A DNA stretch of 64,000 nt from contig JADYYP010000023.1 in assembly GCA_020853575.1 (NCBI GenBank), positions 124,001-188,000 on the forward strand. The letters are read 5' to 3'. This stretch comes from Planctomycetota bacterium. Its GTDB lineage: Bacteria; Planctomycetota; UBA1135; GCA-002686595. This document shows, one piece after another, positions 23,849 to 32,167 of the stretch (positions are counted from its first letter, which is position 1; every line of letters starts with the position of its first letter). The notes under the pieces were generated by a model. That model made no database searches and was not told the origin of the DNA. It saw only the letters and a program-made list of their open reading frames with translations. Position numbers and translations under genes: made by a program.

Positions 23849-25885
23849 ATGTCCAACCAAGACGCATCGCATCACGAAGAACCGACCCCGGAAGAGCTCG
23901 CGGCGAAGGACGAGCAGGTCCACGTCCCCAAGGGCCAGAGCCGCACGCGGTTCTTCATGATCCTGGGGTTGATGATCTTCACGCTGATCATCTACGTCGT
24001 TCCCTCGCAGTTCCAACAGCTCTTCCAGCGCGGCAACCCGGCGGACAAGGCCTTCTTCGTCTGGAAGCACCCCACGGACGGCGCGCAGGAGCTGTCGGTG
24101 ATCGACTTCCAGCACGAGCGCCAGCGTGTGCTGCAATTCGTCGGCGTCGTCGAGAACCTGTGGCGCGCCTACGGTCGCAGCATGCGCATCGACTCGTCGT
24201 TCACCGAGAACGAGCAGGTGGCGCGCTTGATCGTGCTCGATCGCCTGGCCCGCGACGCGGGCGTCGAGATCTCCGACAAGGAACTGATCGCGGCCCTGCG
24301 CGACGGCTGTCCGCTGTCGTTGAGCCGACCGGCGCCGGCGGGCGCGAACGAGCCCCCGCAGTACGAGCTGTACGTCCCCGGCGGGCGCGACGGCGAGACG
24401 CTCAAATCGGTGACCCAGGGCGCGCGTTCCACGCCGCGTGAGTTCGAGGAAGCGCTGCGCTGGATGCTGCGCGTGCAGCGCTTCGAGGCCCTGCTCTCGC
24501 TGGCCGTCGAGCCCGACGGCGCGGCGATCGAAGCCGCCTGGAAGAAGGCGCACAAGGAGCACAGCTTCGACTTCGTGGTGGTCGACATCGAGGCCTCGCG
24601 CCCCGAGGCCGACGCCCAAGCTCCCGACGAGGCCGGCCTGCGCGCCTGGTTCGACGGGCTCGACGCATCGCGCAAGCGCAGCGCCTTCAGCGCCGACTGG
24701 AAGCCCGAGCGCGTCTCCGCCGAGTTGCTGGTGTGGAAGTTCGAAGAGTCCGCGGACGCCAGCAAGTTGCTCGCGCGCTACCCGCGGCCCGAGGGCACGG
24801 ACCTCGAGCAGCTCGCGCAGAACTACTACAACCAGTTCTCCAACGTGCGCTTCCGCCGCGCCGAGGAAAACGCCGCCGGCGCGACCGCTGCCGAGCGCCT
24901 GTACCTGCCCTTCGCCGAGGTGGCCGAGCGCGCGCGCTCCGAGTCGCAGATCCACGCCGCCTTGGTCGACTTCTCGATCGAGCTGCAGGGGCAGCTGCGC
25001 GCGGGAACCGCCGGGGCCGAGTGGGCCACGCGCGCCGCCGAGCTGGGCCTGGGCTGCATACGCGAGGACAACCCCAAGACGCAGCCGGAGTGGTCCGAGT
25101 TCCTGGGCGCGGGCGATCCGATGCTCGCGGGCTCGATCTCGCGCGCCGCGCGCGGCGACCAGTTCGTGGCGCTCTCGGTGGGCACGACGCAAGTCGCTTT
25201 CGGACGCACCCTGAGCCGTGTCGACGAGTCGGCGCCGAGCTTCGACGAGGTCAAGGACAAGGCGCTCACCGAGTGGAAGAACGAAAAGGTGCGCGACCTG
25301 GCGCAGGTCAAGGCGCAGTCGTTCGTCGACCTGCTCAAGGTCAAGGACCCCGGCATCGGCGCCACCGATCCCGCGGCGGGCGAGCCGCTGGCGGATGCGG
25401 CGAGCTTCGCCTCCAAGGCGCAGACCTTCGGGCTCAGCGTGCAGTCGAGCGGCTGGCTCGATCAGTCCAAGCTCGAGCGCAGCATGTCGGAGACCCCCAG
25501 CGAGGTGGAGCGCTTCGTCGGCGAGGTGGCGATGATCGAGATGATGTTCCGCCAGTTCGCGCAGCAAGCGCCGCAACTCGCGGGCTCGTCCTTGATCGCA
25601 GCCGCGGATGGCGCGGTCGTCGGTCCGCGCATGGCGATGGGCGGCGGTCGCTACTACGTGATCCGCAAGGCGGGCACGCGCGAGCCCGAGAAGGTCGAGC
25701 TGCGGCCCAAGGACTACGAGATGCTGGTGCAACTCGCGACCGAGGACAAAGCCGTCGTCACGCGCGACGAGATGATCGGGCTCAAGGCGCTCGAGACGCG
25801 CTATGGCGTGGCCTTCCCGGGACTCGAGGGCGTGGAGCAGCAGGTCGACCCCAAGGTGCCGCCGCCGCCGCCGGCGAAGAGCTGA
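23849..25885 (+). CDS. Membrane-anchored PpiD/SurA-like periplasmic chaperone
   Basis: 678 residues: charged cytoplasmic tail (1-32), one membrane span (about 33-52, FFMILGLMIFTLIIYVVP), then a large periplasmic region. GVEISDKELIAALRDG resembles the SurA/PpiD N-terminal chaperone domain and SLAVEPDGAAIEAAWKKAHK resembles the following helical segment. The repeated layout and C-terminal helices match PpiD, which holds folding intermediates at the Sec translocon. A catalytic parvulin core is not obvious. The C-terminus is PPPPPAKS. Assignment is by topology and weak similarity. Confidence 0.65.
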   Translation: MSNQDASHHEEPTPEELAAKDEQVHVPKGQSRTRFFMILGLMIFTLIIYVVPSQFQQLFQRGNPADKAFFVWKHPTDGAQELSVIDFQHERQRVLQFVGVVENLWRAYGRSMRIDSSFTENEQVARLIVLDRLARDAGVEISDKELIAALRDGCPLSLSRPAPAGANEPPQYELYVPGGRDGETLKSVTQGARSTPREFEEALRWMLRVQRFEALLSLAVEPDGAAIEAAWKKAHKEHSFDFVVVDIEASRPEADAQAPDEAGLRAWFDGLDASRKRSAFSADWKPERVSAELLVWKFEESADASKLLARYPRPEGTDLEQLAQNYYNQFSNVRFRRAEENAAGATAAERLYLPFAEVAERARSESQIHAALVDFSIELQGQLRAGTAGAEWATRAAELGLGCIREDNPKTQPEWSEFLGAGDPMLAGSISRAARGDQFVALSVGTTQVAFGRTLSRVDESAPSFDEVKDKALTEWKNEKVRDLAQVKAQSFVDLLKVKDPGIGATDPAAGEPLADAASFASKAQTFGLSVQSSGWLDQSKLERSMSETPSEVERFVGEVAMIEMMFRQFAQQAPQLAGSSLIAAADGAVVGPRMAMGGGRYYVIRKAGTREPEKVELRPKDYEMLVQLATEDKAVVTRDEMIGLKALETRYGVAFPGLEGVEQQVDPKVPPPPPAKS

Positions 25886-25910
25886 ACGACAGCCGCATCT
25901 GGTGAGAGCC

Positions 25911-25937
25911 GGGCCGTGGTGCGTTGCGCCGCGGCCC
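25911..25937. terminator. Hairpin between convergent PpiD-like and histidine kinase genes
   Basis: GGGCCG-t-GGTGC-gtt-GCGCC-g-CGGCCC, an 11-bp imperfect stem with a three-base loop, lying between two gene ends. No long U-tract. Confidence 0.4.
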
Positions 25938-25975
25938 GCGCCGCTTTCTGCGGCTGGTGCGCGTCGCGGGCGAGC

Positions 25976-27808
25976 TCAGCTCGTCGCGGGCTCGTCCGGC
26001 GCGCGCGCGAAGGTGACGCGGAAGATCGAGCCACCGCCGTCGCGTTCGGCGACCTCGGCGCGCGCGCCGACCGAGGCCGCGTGCAGCGCAACCAGGTGCA
26101 GCCCCAGGCCCGTGCCGCGCGCGGTGCGCGTCGACTCGTCGCCCATGCGGTAGAAGGCCTCGAAGATGCGCTTGCGCTCTTCCGCGGGAACTCCCGGCCC
26201 GCGGTCCTGCACCTCGAGCGCGACCCCGGCCTGATGCTCGCGCACGACGATTCGGATCGACTCGCCGTTGGCCCGCGCCGAATCGACCGGCGCGTACTTG
26301 CGCGCGTTCTCGACCAGGTTGACCAGGATCGAGGCCACCGCATCGGAGGTCAGCAAGACGTCGGGCAGGCCCTCGGGCAGCTCGAACTCCAGATCCGGCG
26401 CGTCGCTGGTGCGCCAGCCGTGCAGCTTGTCGACGTGCTTGTCGACCTCGGCGCCCAGGTCACCCGGCACCGGCGCCGCCGGCCCCGAGGCCAGCTTGGC
26501 CTTCTCGAGCACGCGCTCCACCAAGGTCGAGAGCCGCTCGGTCTCGCGCACGATGCGCCGGTAGTACTCGTGCTGCTTGGCGGGATCCTTGACCCAGCCG
26601 TCGAGCAGCATCTCGCCGTGCAGTCGAATCGCCGACAGCGGCGTGCGCAGCTCGTGCGTCACGGCGGCCACGAAATTCTCGGTGCGCGCCGCCTGCTCGA
26701 GATCCTTGCGCACGCTGCGATCGAGCAGGAACACGCCGGTGCCCAGCGCCAGCGCGAGCATCAATGCGACGCCGAAGAAGCGCCAGGCGCGAGCCCGATA
26801 GCGCTCGTTGATGTCGGAGGTGTCGATCGCGATGCGCACCTTCTGGTACTGCGTGTCGTCGACGCGCTCGGTCTCGAAGCCCAAGTCACCGACGACGTGC
26901 ACCTCCGCCAGGTACTCGTTGCCGTCGCCGCAGCAGGTCTCGCCCTCGCGCAGGAAGCGCTCGCGCTTGGTGAGCACGTTGGCCGCCACGGTCAGCGGCA
27001 AGGCGTCGAAGAACCACTGTGGATCGAGGAAGAAGCCGTTGACCAGATTGCGGCCCTTGCTGATGCGCTGCATGCAATCGGCCGTCGCAACCAGTTGCGG
27101 CACCGACTCCACCAGCACTTGGCGGTGTGCCACCAGCCGCGGCGTGCCGTCCGATCCGAGGTAGAACAAGAGCGAGAAGTCGCCGATCACCGTGTCGACC
27201 GGTTCGTCGAGCCACATCTGCTGCGCGCTGAGGCAGTCGGCGTCGTCCGCGCTGGCGGCATTGGCCGCGATCACGCGCACCGGCAAAGCGAGTTGCTCGT
27301 CTGCGCGCGCCACTGGCATCGAGCGCCGCATCCAGGGGTGGTCGAAGAAGCGCTGGCACAGCTCGCCCGAAGCCCGCTCGAGCGTGGACTGCGCGTCGGG
27401 CGTCAGCGGGTCGCCGCCGAAGAAGGTCTGCGTGCGCCCGTCGCCAGGCTCGGTCAGATCGAAGGCGAACCAAGCCAGGATCTCGTTGGGCCGCGTGTCG
27501 AGCACCAAGGGGGACTGCAACAACGTGAAGTCGCCGCTGGCGGTGTCGGGCAAGTAGTAGCGGTTGTAGTGCTCGAGCGGGCGCTTGGACTCCGAGGCGA
27601 TCAGCTTGTCGAGCTCCTCCTGGATCACCTTGCGGAAGCGCAGCGCCGCGTCCTCCGCGTCGCGCGGCACCTCGGCCAGCTCGTTGTCGCGCTCGCGCAC
27701 GATGTGGTGCCACTGCAGGAAGCCCAGCACCAGGGTCGGCAGCACCAGCAGCACCGCGTACAGCGAGAGCGCGGTGCGTTGCGTGCGGAGTGTGCTGGGC
27801 TGGGGCAT
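25976..27808 (-). CDS. Membrane sensor histidine kinase
   Basis: 610 residues. Two membrane spans (about 14-33 and 352-372) enclose a large periplasmic sensor of some 310 residues with no recognised fold. The cytoplasmic part has the H-box AVTHELRTPLSAIRLHGEML (phosphorylated His near 393), N-box NLVENARKYAP, and ATP-lid motifs VQDRGPGVP and GTGLGLHLVALHA. Partner of the response regulator encoded just upstream on the same strand, with a 123-bp gap. A TACGCT hexamer seven bases before the ATG (27816-27821) suggests the kinase has its own leaderless promoter in addition to read-through. Confidence 0.93.
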   Translation of the reverse strand: MPQPSTLRTQRTALSLYAVLLVLPTLVLGFLQWHHIVRERDNELAEVPRDAEDAALRFRKVIQEELDKLIASESKRPLEHYNRYYLPDTASGDFTLLQSPLVLDTRPNEILAWFAFDLTEPGDGRTQTFFGGDPLTPDAQSTLERASGELCQRFFDHPWMRRSMPVARADEQLALPVRVIAANAASADDADCLSAQQMWLDEPVDTVIGDFSLLFYLGSDGTPRLVAHRQVLVESVPQLVATADCMQRISKGRNLVNGFFLDPQWFFDALPLTVAANVLTKRERFLREGETCCGDGNEYLAEVHVVGDLGFETERVDDTQYQKVRIAIDTSDINERYRARAWRFFGVALMLALALGTGVFLLDRSVRKDLEQAARTENFVAAVTHELRTPLSAIRLHGEMLLDGWVKDPAKQHEYYRRIVRETERLSTLVERVLEKAKLASGPAAPVPGDLGAEVDKHVDKLHGWRTSDAPDLEFELPEGLPDVLLTSDAVASILVNLVENARKYAPVDSARANGESIRIVVREHQAGVALEVQDRGPGVPAEERKRIFEAFYRMGDESTRTARGTGLGLHLVALHAASVGARAEVAERDGGGSIFRVTFARAPDEPATS

Positions 27809-27815
27809 GGGGCCG

Positions 27816-27821
27816 AGCGTA
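27816..27821 (-). promoter_or_regulatory. -10-like hexamer ahead of the histidine kinase
   Basis: TACGCT on the minus strand followed by CGGCCCC and the ATG. Spacing of seven bases places the transcription start at or next to the start codon. No convincing -35 was seen. Confidence 0.35.
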
Positions 27822-27931
27822 TGTGCGGCGTGCTTCCGTCGAGACGACGCGACGGCGCACGCAGTGTACGCCGTCGAGTGGAACAGTCCGGTGGGGGACC
27901 CGTGGGACCCCGGCGCGATCCGCTGCGCGGA

Positions 27932-28621
27932 TCAGGAGAACCAGCGGTAGCCCTTGCCGCGGACGGTCTGGATCAGCGAGGGCTTGGCCGGGTCGGGCTC
28001 GACCTTGCGGCGCAGGCCGACGATGTGGATGTCGACCGTGCGCGTCTCCACGTTGGCGCTCTTGTAGTGCCAGACGTCGAGCAGCAGGTCGTCGCGCGTG
28101 ACCACGCGGTCGCGGTGGCGCACGAGGTACTCGAGGATGTCGCCTTCGCGCGGCGTCAGCGGGATCAGTTGGTTGTCGCGGTGCACTTCGAGGCGCGCCA
28201 GGTCGACCGAAATGCCGCCGGGGAGCTCGAGTCGGGCCGGCGGCTGCGAGTCGATCGCTCGCCGGCGGAACTGGGCCTCGACGCGCGCCACGAGCTCGCG
28301 CGGCGAGCAGGGCTTGGTCAGGTAGTCGTCGGCGCCGGCCTGGAAGCCCTTGAGCAAATCGTCTTCGCTGGCGAGCGCGGTGAGGATCAACACGCGCGTG
28401 TCCTGGCGCACCTTGCGCAGCTCGCGCAGCACGTCGATCCCGTTGAGCCCGGGGAGCATGAGATCGAGCACCACCAAGTCGTAGGCGCCCTTCTTCAGGT
28501 ACTCGAGCGCGACCTTGCCGTCGTGCACGACTTCCGCGCGGAAACCCGCGTGACTCAATGCATCGCGGATGCCGAGCGCGAGGTCGACCTCGTCTTCCAC
28601 GATCAGAATGTTCTGCGTCAT
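27932..28621 (-). CDS. OmpR-family response regulator
   Basis: 229 residues. Receiver domain begins ILIVEDEVDLALG, phosphoacceptor Asp in LVVLDLMLPG (about 51), conserved Thr in LILTALAS and Lys in YLTKPCSPRELVARV. The C-terminal winged helix has LTPREGDILEYLVRHRDRVV and ends VRGKGYRWFS, typical of OmpR/PhoB DNA binding. Start ATG 28621 gives the standard domain border; a longer frame to 28759 would add unlikely Ser/Arg-rich sequence. A short inverted repeat GATCCGC/GCGGATC overlaps its stop codon (27917-27933). Confidence 0.95.
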   Translation of the reverse strand: MTQNILIVEDEVDLALGIRDALSHAGFRAEVVHDGKVALEYLKKGAYDLVVLDLMLPGLNGIDVLRELRKVRQDTRVLILTALASEDDLLKGFQAGADDYLTKPCSPRELVARVEAQFRRRAIDSQPPARLELPGGISVDLARLEVHRDNQLIPLTPREGDILEYLVRHRDRVVTRDDLLLDVWHYKSANVETRTVDIHIVGLRRKVEPDPAKPSLIQTVRGKGYRWFS

Positions 28622-28807
28622 CGAAGTGTCTCGTGCGTCCGCCGGCGGGTAGACCCACACCGGCACTTTGGGGGCAGTAGAGTAGCGCATCGTGTGTCGA
28701 CCTCGAAGGGCGAGGCTAACCGGAGCGCGTGAAGCGGTTACGAACGGCGAGTTCGACATGTGTGACTCGCGAGTTGGATTGTGCTCGATCCAATGGAGCG
28801 CGGCAGT

Positions 28808-29593
28808 TCAGGGCGTGTTCGAGCTGATGTCTCGACGGTGTAGCGCGAGCTCTGTCGCCGCCGGACACGTCGCGCACGACGCGCTCGGCTTGCAGTTGTC
28901 GTAGCCCGCGCGCACGAACAGCGCGTGGAACTCCTCGAAGACGAATTGCGAGTCGCACAAGCGCTCTCCCAGCCATGAGCGCAGCTCCTCGTAGGGCGCG
29001 TTCGCGTCCGCCAGCTCGTGTCGCGACAACACACGGCGCGTGTAGGCGTCGACCACCGCCGTGCGCCGGCCGGCCGCGTAGCACAGGATCGAGTCGGCGG
29101 TCTCCGGACCCACGCCCCAGACGCCGAGCAACTCCTCGCGCAGCGGATTCAGCTGGCGCTCGCGCAGGGCACGCAGCCCACCGACCTCGAGGTACCAGCT
29201 CGAGATCTCGCGCAGCTTGCGCGCCTTGGCGTTGAAGTAGCCCGAGGGCCGCAGCGCGGTGAGCAACGCGGCATCCTCGAGCTCGAGCAGGCGCGCGGGA
29301 CTGAGCGCGTGCAATGCGCGCAGGTTGGCCAGGGCCTTCTCGACGTTGGTCCAGGCCGTGTTTTGAGTCAGGATCGCGCCCACGATCACCTCGAAGGGCG
29401 TCGCCGCCGGCCACCAGCACTGCCAGCCGAAGCCGCGGTGGAGCTCGCGCAGCAAGCGCTCGAGCGCGGGATCGCGAGCCCAACGTCGCGGCGCGCGCGC
29501 GGGATGCGGAGTCCCCACGAACGGGCCGCGCGGGGAGCTCCGCGGACTCGGCACGAGCCCGGGATCACCGGGCAGATCGCGGTGCGCGGCCAT
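28808..29593 (-). CDS. HhH-GPD DNA glycosylase, MagIII/EndoIII-like
   Basis: 261 residues. Base-excision repair glycosylase of the endonuclease III superfamily: VGAILTQNTAWTNVEKAL, helix-hairpin-helix GVWGVGPETADSILCYA, and catalytic Asp in VVDAYTRRVL. The Lys that gives EndoIII its lyase activity is replaced by Glu (GPETAD), as in MagIII-type 3-methyladenine glycosylases (GKESAD). The C-terminal loop shows CKPSASCATC, only three cysteines with C-x5-C-x2-C spacing, so the iron-sulfur cluster site is incomplete or absent. ATG 29593 avoids a Pro/Arg-rich extension, and TACAAC lies seven bases upstream. Confidence 0.85.
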   Translation of the reverse strand: MAAHRDLPGDPGLVPSPRSSPRGPFVGTPHPARAPRRWARDPALERLLRELHRGFGWQCWWPAATPFEVIVGAILTQNTAWTNVEKALANLRALHALSPARLLELEDAALLTALRPSGYFNAKARKLREISSWYLEVGGLRALRERQLNPLREELLGVWGVGPETADSILCYAAGRRTAVVDAYTRRVLSRHELADANAPYEELRSWLGERLCDSQFVFEEFHALFVRAGYDNCKPSASCATCPAATELALHRRDISSNTP

Positions 29594-29692
29594 CGCTCCC
29601 GTTGTAGCGCGGCCGCGCTCGTGGGGAAACGCCGGGCGCGCGCCCCCAAGCCCGCCTCGCCAGCCGCGGCGCACCTCGCTATCGTGCGGGCG
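29594..29692. promoter_or_regulatory. Divergent promoter region, glycosylase / radical SAM gene
   Basis: 99 bp between divergent ATGs. Each start has a -10-like hexamer very close: TACAAC (minus strand, 29601-29606), seven bases before the glycosylase ATG, and TATCGT (29680-29685), seven bases before the radical SAM ATG. Neither gene has a properly spaced Shine-Dalgarno sequence. Confidence 0.4.
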
Positions 29693-31168
29693 ATGCAGCG
29701 TCGCATCGTGCTGGTCAATCCGCCCTACGAGCGCATCGCGCCGGGGTACGAGTTCGTGCGGCACGTGACCAACCGCTCGCCGTCGCTCGGGTTACTGCAT
29801 CTGGCCGCGGTCGCCCGCGAGCACGCTTGGACGCCGACCATCGTCGAGAGCGATGCCCAACAGCTCGACGAGGCCGCGGTCGTCGAGCACGTCGCCGCGC
29901 TCGCGCCGGACGTCGTCGGCATCACGCTCTTCACGGTCGGCGTGTGGGCCTCGGTCGGTATCGCGCGCGGACTCAAGCAGCGCCTGCCCGGCGTGAAGAT
30001 CGTCGTCGGCGGTCCGCACGTGTCGTCGATGGGCCGCGAGACGATGGAGCGCTTCGGCGACTTCGACTACGCGATCGTCGGCGAGGGCGAATGGGCGTTG
30101 GTCGAGCTCCTCGATGCACTCGAGCACGGCGGGGACCTGGCTGCGATCGCTGGTTTGATGTGGCGCGGCGCGGCGGGCTTGCAGGTCAACGCCGCGCAGC
30201 CCTACCGCAAGGAACTCGACGAGCTGCCGATGCCCGCCTGGGATCTGTTGCCCGACTTTCCGCGGGCCTATCCGCCGGCGATCTTCGATTTCCCGCGCGG
30301 ACCGGTGGCGACCATCGCGGCCTCGCGCGGTTGCCCGTTCCACTGTCGCTTCTGCGACACCTCGACCTTTGGTGCGCGCGTCCGGGCCTACTCGCCCAAG
30401 GCCGTCGTCGGCATGATCGAGCACCTCCACCAGCGGTGGGGCGTGCGCCACATCATGTTCGTCGACGACCTGTTCCTGGCGAGCCGCGTGCGGGTCAGCG
30501 AGTTCTGCGAGCGTCTGCTCGCGACCGGGCTCGAGATCACCTGGACCTGCACGGCGCGCGTCGACACGGTCAAGCCCGAAGTGCTGGCGCTGATGCGCAA
30601 GGCCGGTTGTTGGGAGATCAGCTTCGGGCTCGAGACCGGCTCGAACGAGTTGCTGGTGCAGATGGACAAGGACGCGCGCGTCGAGGAGTCCGAGCAGGCC
30701 GTGCGCTGGACGCACGCGGCCGGCATCCGCACCAAGGGGCTGTTCATGCTCGGCTACCCGGGCGAGACGCGCGAGACGATCCGCGCGACGAAGGACTTCG
30801 TGCGGCGCATCCCGCTCTCGATCATGAACCTGACCAAGTTCACGCCCTATCCGGGCTCGCCGATCTACATCGATCTGTACGGCACGAAGATCCGCGCCGA
30901 CCACTGGCAGAAGATGAACGGGATGAACTTCGTGTGGGCGCCCGAGGGGCTCTCGATCCAGGAGCTCGACCGCGAGTACCAGGAGCTCTTGTTGGCCTTC
31001 TACCGCCGTCCCGCGGTCGGTTGGCACTACCTCAAGATGGCGCTGGCGCACCCCGCGCACCTCGCGCGTCTCGCACGCTTCGGCGCCGGCGCCGCCGCCG
31101 CCAAGACCCGCAGCCTGTTCGGCGGCCGCAAGGGCCTCTTGGTTGGGCCGGCCGAGAATCTCGGCTGA
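29693..31168 (+). CDS. B12-binding radical SAM protein
   Basis: 491 residues. N-terminal cobalamin-binding-like Rossmann domain (about 1-140; RRIVLVNPPYERIAPG, VVGITLFTVGVW, KIVVGGPHVSS) followed by a radical SAM barrel with CPFHCRFC (CxxxCxxC, about 214-221) for the 4Fe-4S cluster, then FGLETGSNELL and MLGYPGETRETI, typical of the B12-dependent radical SAM class (MiaB-like BchE/hopanoid-methylase type). These enzymes methylate or rearrange unreactive carbons; the substrate is unknown. It is apparently monocistronic. Confidence 0.9.
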   Translation: MQRRIVLVNPPYERIAPGYEFVRHVTNRSPSLGLLHLAAVAREHAWTPTIVESDAQQLDEAAVVEHVAALAPDVVGITLFTVGVWASVGIARGLKQRLPGVKIVVGGPHVSSMGRETMERFGDFDYAIVGEGEWALVELLDALEHGGDLAAIAGLMWRGAAGLQVNAAQPYRKELDELPMPAWDLLPDFPRAYPPAIFDFPRGPVATIAASRGCPFHCRFCDTSTFGARVRAYSPKAVVGMIEHLHQRWGVRHIMFVDDLFLASRVRVSEFCERLLATGLEITWTCTARVDTVKPEVLALMRKAGCWEISFGLETGSNELLVQMDKDARVEESEQAVRWTHAAGIRTKGLFMLGYPGETRETIRATKDFVRRIPLSIMNLTKFTPYPGSPIYIDLYGTKIRADHWQKMNGMNFVWAPEGLSIQELDREYQELLLAFYRRPAVGWHYLKMALAHPAHLARLARFGAGAAAAKTRSLFGGRKGLLVGPAENLG

Positions 31169-31257
31169 GCGCTCTCGGCGACACGCGGATCCGAGCTCTC
31201 GAGATGTTGGACGCGCCAGCGCCCGTTGGGCGCCAGAGGTCGAGACCGAGAGCGCTC
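31167..31257. repeat. Intergenic repeat, copy A, inside nested inverted repeats
   Basis: Core 31187-31250, read in minus orientation. Similar to copies at 35991-36042 and 59485-59547. In minus orientation it contains GGCGCCCAACGGGCGC (hairpin GCGCCC/GGGCGC), GGCGCGTCCAACA, then GAGAGCTCGGATCC. Outer 12-bp perfect arms GAGCGCTCTCGG (31167-31178) and CCGAGAGCGCTC (31246-31257) flank it, so the whole 91-base segment can fold as one long branched structure. It starts in the stop codon of the B12 radical SAM gene and lies between convergent genes, so it may act as a terminator. Confidence 0.6.
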
Positions 31258-31288
31258 CACGGTGCGCGGCGAAGCGCGCGACGGCGCG

Positions 31289-32167
31289 CTACAGGCCGCG
31301 CATCCACTCCGGGCGAAAAGGCGCCCCGCTGGGGTGGGCGAGGACCGCATCGAGCGCGCGCAGCAGCGTTGCTTGGTCCTTGGGGAGCGTGCCGTTGAGC
31401 GCCAAGTAGTTGCTGGCGTGATTCGAGCGGAAGATCGAGCCTTCGAGCTCGAGCGCAGCGAGGAACTCGCGCAGCTCGCGCGCGAGCTCGAGCGGGGTGA
31501 GCTCGTCGACCTCGCCGCGCAGCGCGGACTCGTGGAGCGGCGTGCCTTCGACCGGCGTCATCACCAGCGTGCTGACGAAGCTCGGCTGGATGGCGTTCAA
31601 GACGCGCGCGCTTTCCAGCGCATGCTCGCGGCTCTCCGCGCGGCCGCCAGCGCCCAAGAGGATCATCGTCGAGAGCTTCACGCCGGCCTCGTGCGCCTTG
31701 TGTGCCACGCGGATCATCTCCGCGGCATCGACGCCCTTCTTCAATCGCTCGAGCACGCGATTCCGGCCGCTCTCGATGCCGAGGTAGTACATGCTCAGTC
31801 CGCGCTCGCGGAGCGCCCGCATCTCGTCCACCGAGCGCACCTGCAGCGACTGCGGGCTGGCGTAGCAGCTCACGCGCGCCAGGGGCCCGAACGCGGCCCG
31901 CAATTCGTCGAGCACCGCGGCGAGTTGGCTCGACTTCGCCATCAACGCGTCACCGTCGGCCAGGAACACCTTGCGCACGCCGCTCGAGTGCTCGCGCGCC
32001 CAAGCGATTTCCGCGCGAAGCTCCTCGAACTTGCGCACGCGGAAGCGCTTCTCGCGGTACATCGCGCAGAACGTGCACTCGTTGTACGAGCACCCGATGG
32101 TCACTTGCAGGATCAAGCTGTCGGCCTCGGACGGTGGCCGGTAGAGCGTGCCCTCGTAGCGGATCAT
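31289..32167 (-). CDS. Radical SAM protein with CX4CX2C cluster motif
   Basis: 292 residues. Radical SAM barrel with CSYNECTFCAMYR near residue 26: four residues between the first two cysteines rather than the usual three. This variant matches a family of uncharacterised radical SAM proteins with the form GC..N.C.FC.MYR. Further marks: VFLADGDALMAKSSQL, YYLGIESGRNRVLERLKKG and LGAGGRAESREHA. ATG 32167 overlaps the stop of the O-antigen-ligase-like gene (ATGA), so the two are co-translated. Function unknown. Confidence 0.85.
   Translation of the reverse strand: MIRYEGTLYRPPSEADSLILQVTIGCSYNECTFCAMYREKRFRVRKFEELRAEIAWAREHSSGVRKVFLADGDALMAKSSQLAAVLDELRAAFGPLARVSCYASPQSLQVRSVDEMRALRERGLSMYYLGIESGRNRVLERLKKGVDAAEMIRVAHKAHEAGVKLSTMILLGAGGRAESREHALESARVLNAIQPSFVSTLVMTPVEGTPLHESALRGEVDELTPLELARELREFLAALELEGSIFRSNHASNYLALNGTLPKDQATLLRALDAVLAHPSGAPFRPEWMRGL

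Noticed and set aside
27911..27933. Hairpin GATCCGC/GCGGATC between response regulator and kinase as an attenuator
   Set aside because: It overlaps the stop codon, has a short stem and no U-tract; the kinase gene also has its own -10-like hexamer.
25916..28732. A 938-codon plus-strand frame opposite the two-component genes
   Set aside because: The minus strand encodes complete histidine kinase and response regulator motifs; this frame has none.
28773..28793. Inverted repeat TTGGAT/ATCCAA downstream of the glycosylase gene
   Set aside because: Only six base pairs, no U-tract; not enough to call a terminator.
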